Positions 38,884-49,476 of a DNA stretch of 64,000 nucleotides are shown piece by piece (position 1 is the stretch's first letter; the number at the start of each line of letters is the position of its first letter). The translations under genes and the position numbers were made by a program. The notes beneath the pieces are model-generated. The model made no database searches and was not told where the DNA came from. It was given only the letters and a program-made list of their open reading frames with translations. The stretch comes from Auanema rhodensis (taxonomy: Eukaryota > Nematoda > Chromadorea > Rhabditida > Rhabditidae), in the NCBI GenBank assembly GCA_964057225.1, contig OZ059898.1:12611767-12675766 (forward strand). The letters run 5' to 3'.

Positions 38884-41544
38884 TTAACAGTTTTTAAGAG
38901 CATGTTCAATTATGTTGTTATTAATCAAATGTTCTTGCTCAGGTAACTTCAATGTGTTCATATCGTATTCAATAGGATCTGTTTCCTTTTCAACAGAACA
39001 TCCTTTCTGCAAAACTCAACTGAATTAGAAAAATAGAACTTATTTGATTACCTTGAAATAGTAAGTTATGTACAGCATATATCCAAGGAATACGAATGCA
39101 CATGATAAGATAATTAAACAACCAAAAGCAGCTGTATCAGGAAAAGCAATCACCTGTGTTCAAATGCTTGTTTATTTAGAATTGTCAACAGAATACTTAC
39201 CAGTGCATCTTTTAATATTGAGAAAAATTCACAGAATACATTTTGTACAGCATTTACAGAATATCTTTCGTTTTCAGGTATGGTCTCTTGCATAATTTGC
39301 ATAATAGCTGGATCAGCCATCCATAAACCTTCAAATTTACTGAAGTTAATAGTGGTTCGAAATTCAAAATAATTACCAAATCGAGCTAATGTGATACCCA
39401 TGAAGAAAATATAAATAGAAGAAGAAAACTCAGGCTCAATTAAAGGTAAGTCAGCTGTTTCGGTACCGTTTCCTCCCAAAAGATGAATCTTTGCCGAATT
39501 ATACCAAGTCTAGAATGAAATTACTAAAAACTATTTACTGTTTGTTGACCATACATTTGCATCCAACGTGTCAAGATATCCAGAAATGTTGAAAGAATTT
39601 CCAGGTAAAAATACGGATACGGAACATAAATTTATAAATATATTTTGTAACTGAATATGAAGATTGTTAAGAGTAAATAAAAATATTGAATACCGTAAGT
39701 CCCAAGAAACCAGTCAAGAGGACACCTAAGAATCTTTCCAGAGTAGCATAGGTTGCATTACCGAAGAACCCTAGTAAAGATCCGAATGCACGGAAATACC
39801 CTATCTGGCCAGCAGACATTCCTTGAGAAGTTCCGTATGATAAAGCTAACTATAAGAAATATAATAGAATGCAACTATGCATTGTATTAATTACATTATC
39901 AAAGCCAAGTACAGTCATATACAACATGGATAGTCCAAACATAGGTAGAATTGCTTTCTGTCGGAAATATTTTTTCAGCGCAGAGGACGACTTCTCTTCT
40001 GGTTTTCTAACTGAAATAAAAATAACAAATCAAGAAGTTCTAAAGCGTATTTCGTACCAATTGATCTCTTCAATTCAGGAGTTACGGAATAAATCCACAT
40101 CATGACAACAGTTTCGATAATCCATGAGATAATATTCCATGCAATGATAATGATACAACATGACGGCTGAAACATTATTTATGAAATCTAAGGAAACCCT
40201 CGAGCAACTCGAATATTTTCTTTTTAGATTAGTTCAAATTTAAATATCAGAACAATAATCAATTTGAATTAAATCAAAAGCTGAATGTGAAATTTCATTT
40301 TGTTGAACAAATCGTATAAAAACGGCAGTGCACGAACATTCGTGAGCAATAAACAAAACCAAATACGTGTACACATAAGCAATATTTGGAAAGGAAAATA
40401 TACGAACCTCTTTGTACTTATCAAGCAGGCTTCCTGCAATAATCGGTGCAACAAAGCATGCTGTCTGATCAATCATATTCATAATACCATTTTGAGCTAA
40501 ACACAGGTTATCTTATAATAACTTCTACTTTCATCTGTACTTGAAAGTCTGGCTCCGTTAGCATTTTCAATCAGAACAACAAGCCAATCTTTTGTGAAGG
40601 CAGTTTTTTGTGCTTCTGAGGCTACTCGTGAAATCGAACCAAACACAATAGCAGATACTAGTAACACCTAAGTGATGCAATTAGTAATGTGGATATTCTC
40701 TTTCATATTCAACTGACTTTTGATGTAATTTCATTAGATGATCCGTATCCCAAAAGTTGGAAATAAAATAACAATGCTGATAAAGCAATAAAAACATTAT
40801 TAACAATTAACACAGCTTGTATTCCTGTAATATTACGAAATTATTAAAACGCTTGTCATATGTAAGCGAACCCCTCAAACGACTCATACGATCTAAGGAA
40901 CTTCCAACCTTTGTGGCTAAACACAGCTTGAATCCTGCATCAATTAACTGATGTATTGCTACCCAACTTAGCCCTCCTAATCGGTGCATAATGAATCCCA
41001 TAGAAAAGGCCCATAGTCGATCCCCCTTGAATAAAAATATTTGATTGATGGTTCCGTGATAATTTAACTTTTTTTCGGTTAATTGTTATCTAGCAATGGT
41101 TATTAAAATTTTTTCAGTGATGATCTTGATACTGAGAAGCATCCAAAACCAGAAAAATGATAAAAAATAGTTCTAGAGGTTTTGATGTATTAAAGTTCTA
41201 AAGGAAGATTAGATAGATCGTACTCCAGACGAAATTGCTTATCTTTGGTTTGGTCGTTGGAAGATCAGACGTCACATGGTCATGAGGAATGGTTTTAAGC
41301 CGATCAGTAAAGGATTACTTAGAGAATTGTAAAATATAGAAATATATATACTAAATGAATTTAAAAGGTGAATGGAGTTGTGAAGCATAAATAAATTAGT
41401 TTTGGGAACTTATTTATGGAAATCGATGTGTGTCAATAAATTTAAACTTACTAAAGCTGATATGAGAAAAGCAGCATTCAGGGTGGATACAACTTTAACA
41501 TATTGGCGGTTTTGATGAAAAAATTTCCGCTGCTGGTCGAACAT
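38884..41544 (-). CDS. Ferroportin-type iron exporter (SLC40A1 family)
   Basis: Exon 1 is 41544-41452 and the stop is at 38886-38884; about 13 exons give roughly 510 residues. Ferroportin is the only known cellular iron(II) exporter, a 12-helix major-facilitator-type protein. Seen: TM1 with GDRLWAF (human GDRMWHF, including the metal-site Asp), GSSLDRMSR, TKDWLVVLIE, MIDQTACFVAPIIAG (human RIDQLTNILAPMAVG), MLYMTVLGFDN in TM7, YGTSQGMSAGQIG, SVFLPG, TLARFG, and VNAVQNVFCEFFSILKD (human INGVQNSMNYLLDLLHF). The cysteine that binds hepcidin in mammals is Asn here. The long cytoplasmic loop of the human protein is nearly absent. The ATG lies 2 bp below an ATTTTAG acceptor. Intron 1 (about 430 bp) contains a plus-strand coding-like fragment. 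Confidence 0.93.
41197..41332 (+). other. Unidentified coding-like fragment inside ferroportin intron 1
   Basis: On the opposite strand to ferroportin, a 38-codon open stretch ending in TAA reads with normal amino-acid composition, including RTPDEIAYLWFGRWKIRR and ending ISKGLLREL. It begins after a GATTAG or GATAG acceptor-like site, and a second small piece (DDLDTEKHPKPEK) lies about 90 bp upstream after TTTTTTCAG. No start codon or clear donor joins them. It could be a nested gene with missed exons, or a decayed gene copy. I cannot name the family. Confidence 0.3.
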
Positions 41545-43904
41545 TACTAAAATTAATTTGAAATGAAATCTTATCGAATAATGATTGAAAGGTGAAAATA
41601 AATATAATACAAATGGCTTGGGCTAGCGGAATTGTAGGAAGGTGTTGGGTCAAGAAACGATGACAGCCGTCTTCATCAAATAACTATACTGTTTGAGTTC
41701 AAATCATATAAGCAATTGCGATTAAACAAGCTAGTAGATACGTAATTTCTTAGAAAATCGTGGAAACTTATTGAAGAACCTTGATGTGGCTTAAATAAAA
41801 CGATAGTGAGCTAAAGTTAGTCATTGGAGATGAATCATATTAGAATGTTTATTCGGTGAATATTGGGAAAAAAAGAATACGACATACGACATACGTCAAC
41901 GACAAAGCTTTGACTGTTCTATGTGAATAAAGAAAAGTACGATAAATTTAGAATTATAGTGAATATGAGAGGAAAAAAAAGAGAATTCTGAATTCTGATA
42001 TTGAAATGGACCGTGGAAGAAGACGGTGAAGCTGAGAATGAAAGCAGATTGAAATTTTTCTTATCTAGTAGTTAAGATTACAACTGAACGATAGGTGCAA
42101 GAGTAACTGATGCACTTATGAAAGACCAGTAAGTAAGTAAGAAAGTATTTCACAAGATACCTCGAGACGATAGGTTGCATTATGACTATAAAAAGAATAG
42201 TTGATTTAATATTCAAAATATATGATAAAGGGATCATCTTGTTTTTACTATGTAATGGAAGCTTGCGAAAAAATAGACAAGTTTAGAATATAGATAAGAA
42301 TGTGGTAGGAGAAAAGGAATGAAATCTCGTTTCTCTCTTGCTATGCAGTCCATATTTTTCCTTTTTCCATGATAAAATATTGAAGAAGGGAAATGAGTGA
42401 AAGAGAGACAGATAGATAGATACAGAGGAAAAAAGAGGGGGAGGAAGAGAGAGAGAAAGAGATAGAGAGGGACAGAGAGAGGGAGAGAGGGAAAGAGGTA
42501 AAGAGAGAATAAAAAATGCTCCTATTTTCAAAATGAGGATGTTAATGACAACAGATGATGAAACAGCATAGCAAGTACATACTTTCTTCCATTTACAAGT
42601 AAAAAGAAGCGACACATTTCGTGATAAACGATTGCAATCTAAGCTTCGTCCAAAGTCTAAAAGCAATCACAATGAGAACTCATCAGATGTATGATGAATG
42701 TGTGTAGTTTTAAAAGCACAAAGAGATGCAGGTTTCAAACTTAAAGAATATATGTTTAGCCTAAATATGTGAACTAGTTGTTAGTAAATAATAATTGTAT
42801 AATAGTAGCAAAATCCAGTAACAACAAGTGGTTTGGCAGAAATTGGACAGAAGAAAGCAGCATGTAGTTCTAAGGTGATGATATTTCAGATGAATTGCTT
42901 GAGAGTTGGAAAAAAACAAACTCAAAGAGTTCCGCGTCTATAGCCTCTTGTTGTGAGAACAGCTTATCTATAGCTTATTTTGAGGTATATACCTTCATAC
43001 TCAAACTATCATTTAACCTTGAAAATCATCCCAGAAAGGTATTTAAGTTAAAGATTGCTAGAATAAAAACAACAAAACTAAATAAATAGCATAGATTAAT
43101 GAAAAAATGAAAATGTAGTAAGCTCTTAAGTTCACGATGAGTCAGCTGTTCATTATTTATGTATTAAGTTAAATATTTGACATTGCTCAAGCTTAAAAAA
43201 TAATTCAAAGCATTTACAGCAGACCTATATAAATAATCATAAACTATAGAAAATTTGAATAGAAATCAGTAAGCAGAACAAGATAAGATAAGAAATTTGT
43301 GCGAGTTTTGAAGCTTATTCATAGTAATCTAACATCATTATCTGATATAAATAATAAAAATGTGTCTAAATTTATTTCTATTATTTACTTTTGGAATGAA
43401 TAATGATAGCTACCGCATGTGATTAAATGATAATCTCATTTCATTGAATTATAGCAAAAAAACCTAAAATCAGTAATAGTATTCTGTAAAATACATTTAC
43501 AAATCGCCTAATCTTTAAACTTAAAAATAGAAAAATATTGAAGTTTCCATCAATATATGTCAGTCACCACATGGCAATCCTGAAAAAAAAATGGATCAAT
43601 AAGGATATAAGCAAAAGCAAATAAGGATTTTAAGCATAAAAGAAAAGAATATGCCAATTGAATTGGTTTGACATTAGAAAATCTCTGACAACATATAGCA
43701 CTTTGTTAGTTAATGAACTCTTTCCAGTCACATTAACCAATACTGTTCAATGAATTTATGAGCATAAATTAAATAAATTTTACGATAAAAAAAAAGAAAA
43801 TTCATGCGATCTGGGAAATTTTTAAGATGTACCATGCCCTTTGAATATGTCACGTTCACGTCAAATTTCATTCTAGCAATTGGGTTCGTGAAAATCGGCG
43901 GTGT
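41545..43904. other. Intergenic region with purine-rich low-complexity DNA
   Basis: About 2.4 kb. A block of GA-rich, imperfectly repeated sequence spans about 42395-42515. Around it the sequence is AT-rich with no ORF that looks coding. Both flanking genes start here, so both promoters lie within this region. Confidence 0.5.
42395..42515. repeat. GA-rich microsatellite
   Basis: About 120 bp of imperfect (GA)n on the plus strand with interspersed GGA, ACA and ATA units. The long minus-strand ORF across it is only the repeat read as Ser/Leu/Pro and is not a gene. Confidence 0.85.
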
Positions 43905-45610
43905 ATGGATTCATCAGGTTAATACATTTTTGAATTATTCTTTGTATTAATTGAAACGAGAAACTTTTTAAATTAAAAATATTTTATTTGTTTAATTCAA
44001 TTCTTTTTTTCTTCTACGAATTTTCGTAAGTTATAGGCCCTGTTCAAATTTCTAAAGGAAAGATTATCGGTAGGAAATGGAAAGTAATCAAAAAACTTGG
44101 AGAAGGTGGTTGTGGTTCAGTTTACAAAGTTATGAATTTGACATCAAATCCGAATAATCCCGAAATGGTATATATCTTATTCACAATATGAAGATATTTT
44201 TCAAAATATTAGGCAGCTTTGAAAGCAGAATTTAACATGGAAATAAATGTTTTGAAACTTGAAGTTCAGGTAATAGCATACTAACTATAACTATATTACT
44301 TATATTTTATCTTTTATAGGTTTTACAACGTTTAGAAGGAAGACCTCATGTTGCACAACTACTTTATAGTGGAAAGCGTGATAACTTCTCTTATATAGTA
44401 ATGACACTAATGGGAGATAGTTTGTCAAGCTTGATTAAGTAAACTCTCTCCTCATCTCTACGTTTCAATTGATATTTCATTCAGAAAAGTTGGCGGCAGA
44501 GTTTCGAAATCAACACTTGTTCGAGTTGCAGTTAATGTTTTATTTTGCCTTAAGCAAATTCATGAGGTTTTACCATATTGTTACTTATATTTCTTAAATT
44601 TCTTAAATTTTTAAAAAATATTCTTCTATCATAATACAGAAGATCCATTCTTCAGATTGGATTTGTTCATCGCGATCTGAAACCAGCTAATATTGCTATA
44701 GGCTATCCTTCCTCTGGTCGTCAACATTTTCTTCATATTTTGGATTTTGGACTATCCAGAATGTTTGTGGTTAAACGGGGCAACAACTTGGTATTTAGAA
44801 GGCAAAGAGAAAGAGCTCTTTTCAGGTTACTAATAGAGAAAAAACAATTTATATGCATTTATTTAAGAGGGACAGCTAGATACTGTTCTATAAACACTCA
44901 TGAAAAACAAGATCAAGGAAGAGTTGACGATCTCTGGAGTTTCATGTATATGATTGCAGAAATGAGAGATGCATTACCATGGAAATATGTTCAGTTAGTC
45001 ATCAGATTTAGATGAACTCTTATACTTTGAATAATTTTATTTCTTTCTATATATTTCTCTTCCTCTACTCTTCTAATTTTTAAAATTTATTTTTATTTTG
45101 AAATTTTTCAGAAGTCGAAGTCATGTGTGTCAGATGAAGAAATCCACACCTTTGTCTGTATTATTCAAATGCTATCCCGAGCACATGTTTCAAATTTGTG
45201 AACATTTGAAGTAGGAATCTCTTTGAATACTATGTAAAACTTGAGTTCATTTAGCAAATTAGATTATTTTTCTCGACCAAACTATCATTTCATTGCAAAT
45301 CAATTCTTTGGCATCATCCGTGAAAATAACTTTAAGTAGAAATTCGTCAGATCAATCAACTAATCACATAATTCATTATTTTTAGATTCACAGATCCCTA
45401 TGATTGGGAGGACGGAAAAATTCTAAATCATGCAGATGTAACTATTGATGAAACGGAAACAGTGACGTAATCATCAACCTTCTATAATTTTTTAAAACCT
45501 GCAACCTGTATTACAGGCATCCATCGAGTGCAGATGAACTACGAGAACAAACAGCAACAGAAGAAACTGCGAATAGAACTTCACAACAAAATCAACCAGT
45601 AAGCACATAA
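43905..45610 (+). CDS. Casein kinase 1 family protein kinase (TTBK/worm-expanded type)
   Basis: Exons 43905-43917, 44037-44167, 44213-44269, 44320-44438, 44485-44566, 44656-44825, 44868-44988, 45134-45210, 45255-45335, 45386-45466 and 45517-45610 encode 341 residues. Seen: glycine loop KLGEGGCGSVYKV, AALKAE lysine, hinge IVMTLMGDSLSSL, catalytic HRDLKPANIAIG, DFG in LDFGLSRMF, FRGTARYCSINTHEKQDQGR (the CK1 activation segment), DDLWSFMYMIAEM, LPWK, CYPEHMF and KLDYFSRPNYHFI. Nematodes carry many such CK1 relatives, often expressed in the germ line. All catalytic residues are present. The tail (residues 290-341) is acidic and Thr-rich. One junction (44988/45134) uses a TGTGTCAG acceptor; an earlier TTTTTCAG site would break homology. 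The 13-base first exon is the least sure part. Confidence 0.88.
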
Positions 45611-45803
45611 ATTATGAGACATATTTCCATTTTAATCTTAAAATCTATTTTTCATGATTCACTAGAAGATCCATTTCCTGAAGAATTTTTCAAATCAAAT
45701 ATATTAGGATTTTGAATTGAGATGATACATACATAAACCGATGACCCCAAATACTAATTTACTAACAAAATATGAAAGCAAACTGAACAATGATATTGAT
45801 TAT

Positions 45804-47903
45804 CTATTCAAGTAATTTTAGCATTAGTTGCACCAAAACTTTTTGACACTCAGCTAATTCATTTCTAGGCATAAACTCGTCGTCTGAATGAGCATTCTTG
45901 ATTGATCCAGCACCAAATAAATATTTTCCTTTAATGATTAATGAACTAAATAACTAATTTAAACTTGTACTTACCTTTTACTGTGTCAATTTTATCAAAA
46001 TAGGGCAAATCTGTGTTGAATGCTACTGAATCTGAATCATATTGTAATGGTATCTGACTGAGAAGAACTGGCTCATTTTGGCCCAAAATTTCAATTTCAA
46101 CTCGATCTTAAGAGATATACTTGAATATATTATGTGACAGTATAAAACACCTTTTGTTATATTTTTTAGCTGATTCAAAATATCAGCAACAGATGTTGTG
46201 ACTCTAAAGAATATGTTGGCTTCAGCAGCTTCAGCCCAAGCATTCTGAGCTTGACCACCGTTGATCAGACCAACATTGAAAGTTGTTGCTCCTTAAGCCA
46301 TAATATGGAATCACATAATATTCTCCATACATACCAACATCTTTTGAATTTGGCCAATTATGGTTGATAATATCATTAAGTACGGGAATTAGGTTATGAA
46401 CAGCACTGACTCCTGAATTTGGATAACCAGAATGTCCAGCAACCCCTTTGGATTTGAGTAAAACCTGGAAATTTAAGAATCTTATGATGCTGTGAGATCT
46501 TCAGGTCACCTTCAATGCTCCCTTTTGAATTGTGGCGAACTTTAATTCGGTTGGTTCTCCTACAATCAGAAATTCGGGATTGAGATTAAGCGCATTAGCT
46601 TCCTAAATACCAAAGAGTGTTGAAACAGTACATGTTGGACTAATTAGAATGGATTAATCACGTTTTTCAGTTCAAATTAGTTTGTTGATACAATAAAAAA
46701 TGTTTAGCAGCTTTATATAACTGTCTGGTAAACCAAATAAAGACAGGAGGTTAAGAGGCCAAGGCTCTTTTCAAACCGGCTTGAGAAGTTCACTGGCGCC
46801 ACTGAGGATACTGAACTAGATAGACTTCATACATACGTATATATGAAACCGGCTTGTTCAAAAGGTTTTTTTTGGTAAAAAAATGTTAATAACACTCAAT
46901 ACCATCATTCCAATATGGTCAACTTCTTCTCCAACTACAAACAATAACCCAATTTGATCAGCTTTTTCGGGATGTCTCTTAACAAACTCATTGGCAGCCA
47001 TTACCATACATGCCAACTGACCTGAAATCGAATATATGATTGTAATTTGGGTAACTTAGATTATAAAATTTAAAATATACAATCAATTTAAGCATTTCGT
47101 AACCAGGTAAGTACAAGTAAGTAACCATTATTAATTATATGGTTTGATTAGAAATTTATAAGCAACACCTTTTGCGTCATTTGAACCTCTTCCATAAATA
47201 TTTTTCTCATCAAAACTAGGGGGAATGTATGGTGGAACAGTATCTAAGTGTGTATTCATAATCAGACGAACTTTATCTGAAATAATCATTTGTTCATCAA
47301 CTTTATATATGAACCATATAGCTTTAACCTTTCGTTGATCTTGTAGCTAAAACATTGAATCTTGATTTATCATTTCTTAAATATTGTTTTTCGATAATCC
47401 ATCCATCAGATGCTAAATCAGTAGCAACTGCAGTAGCCATATCACCTTAAATTCGTCATTGATCACTGGCTTTTACTGTTTGGCTTATTTTTGAAATGGA
47501 TGTATTACAAAATCTATTACAAATATCTTTATTTGTTAAAATTGTCTTAAAGTAACTATCAATAATTTTGAATTTAATACAAGTTAAACTTTCTATCTTT
47601 TTCAATTTTTTCTTTAAAGTATAACCCGAATTAGATAAGAGATTGTCCAGCAAAACACGTTTATACCAATTTCTTATCGACAAATACAGATAGAAAATAG
47701 TATAAGTGATCACGAGATATTTTTAATTAGCAATGAAACATTCAATTTCAACGAAAAAAAGTTATTCAAATATAAAATTTAAATATATAAAGATATATAT
47801 TATATTTAAATCAAAGTACTCTTTTACCTTCAAATTTAGTTGTTGAAACAATTTTCATATACTTGAGCAAAAGCTCTTCAAGTTCAGTAAAAGTTGATGT
47901 CAT
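45804..47903 (-). CDS. M20-family metallopeptidase (acetylornithine deacetylase-like)
   Basis: Nine exons, high to low: 47903-47828, 47445-47329, 47276-47169, 47021-46903, 46602-46510, 46464-46335, 46291-46151, 46106-45975, 45928-45804; 346 residues. M20 enzymes are di-zinc amidohydrolases that remove acyl groups from amino acids or split short peptides. Seen: EGDMATAVATDLASDGW and RFNVLATR of the acetylornithine deacetylase-like branch, metal-binding THLDTVPPYIPP, GRGSNDAKGQLACM, catalytic and metal glutamates in VGEEVDHIG, the metal acidic residue in VGEPTELK, the dimerisation-domain KGVAGHSGYP, and the last metal His in IKNAHSDDE. All metal ligands are present. It looks cytosolic, with no signal peptide. 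The true substrate is unknown. Intron 4 (46603-46902) is unusually long. A TTTTAG acceptor sits 4 bp before the ATG. Confidence 0.88.
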
Positions 47904-49476
47904 GTTTCTAAAATAAAAACAAAAATAAATAAAAAAAAATAAAATATTATATATATATATATACATAACAAGCAAATAAGATTTGATTGTTTATGCAATG
48001 ATTAGAGAAATGATAATTGAAGGCGATAATTAGGTCTTCGAAGTTCATATATAGACATCGTGAAACTGAAAAAAAGATCGTTTCAAAGTGATTATCTATG
48101 AACGAAAAAAAAAGTTATTAATGATATTGAGATACTTATTATATTGATTTTTTCGAAAAAAAAAACAACTAAAGGGCATTTATGAGAAATGGTTGCCGAA
48201 TGTAGGTTCTACATGAAAGTAATGGTATTGGCAACATATTGCCAACTACAATCATGTGATCAATTGGTTATATTTATGATAACAGAATTTTATCTATAAA
48301 AACTATAAAGTTGTATTAAAAACTTAAAAAGATAGTACTTGTTTAATCATTGAATTCTTTGAAATTGTTATTTCATATTTGTTGTTTAGCTTTGTAAAAT
48401 AAAATAAAAAAAAAACAATTCAAAACTATAGTCTTCATTATCTAAATTTCTCCATAAAATATTACAAACAAAATAAAATGATTTTCAGTGGCGAAAAAAA
48501 ACACAATAAACATTAAAAATATATTTAATAAAGGATAGAGTGAAAAGAAAAAAATTATATAAAAGAGATAGAGAAAGAGAGAGAGAGAGAGATAGAGAGA
48601 AAGTCAGTAGAGAATCACCACATACAGTAAAAAGGATTAGAAATCGCTTAAGATACGACAAAATGTTTGAAATGCACACAAGAAACTATGTATACCATAT
48701 TAGTTTGGTAAAATTATTACATAAAACCCGCTTTTGGAAAAGGTACACACATGGAGACTAAGTGTAGGCTCAGCCTACCGGCTAGACATGTGATCCCGTG
48801 AACAATCTGTGCAGTTCTCATACAAATTGCTTCATCTAATACATAATATATGAAATAGAAGTTTGAGGATTTACAATGAGTTGGGGTAAGAAATTTGAAG
48901 ATATAAATCGAAAATGAAACGAAACAAAGGCCAAAAACATCTCTTCCTTGTATAATAAAGCATAAGCTGTATGAGCGTCATGCGCTGATCGGCTGCCTAT
49001 TCAACTGATTGTTCAGTATTTACAAGTTTCCGATGATGAATTATAATCATAAAAAGCGATATATAATATAAATACAAATTTTTAAAAAATACACTGAAAA
49101 GTTGTCTCTCAAGGCTAGATTTTAGATTGAAAATTAGTTTTTTAATAGAAAGATTTGATTAAGAACTCTTCTGGCTTTGGTTACGAAGCAAAAGTGTAAG
49201 GAGTAGCTGGAAATTAATATTCATAGCTACTTTTCGGTTGAAAAAAACGAGGAGATATAGTAATTCGAGAGAGAAACAGAAAAGGAGAGCAAGAGCAAGA
49301 GAGAGAGATAGATATATAAAGACAGAGAGAGAGAGAGAGAGAGAAGGTAAGAGAGAGAGAAAAATGATAAAATGATAAAAAAAGAGAAAAAGAGATTAAT
49401 TATATGGTATAAAGGTAAAGACACTAGAGGCACAAGCACTGGACTAGTCAAAACGAACGAATATGTACGAAAATTG
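47904..49476. other. M20 promoter and ADAMTS 3' region
   Basis: About 1.6 kb between two minus-strand genes. It contains two perfect dyads (48228-48245 and 48764-48778, see findings) and GA-rich repeats at about 48570-48602 and 49260-49365. ORFs across the GA tracts are repeat artefacts. No gene is recognisable. Confidence 0.5.
49260..49365. repeat. GA-rich microsatellite in the ADAMTS 3' region
   Basis: Imperfect (GA)n about 100 bp long, roughly 110-215 bp below the ADAMTS stop codon and so probably within or next to its 3' untranslated region. A shorter similar tract lies at about 48570-48602. Confidence 0.8.

Noticed and set aside
42283-42666. 127-codon minus-strand ORF
   Set aside because: It is the GA microsatellite read as Ser, Leu and Pro; no domain and no splice context.
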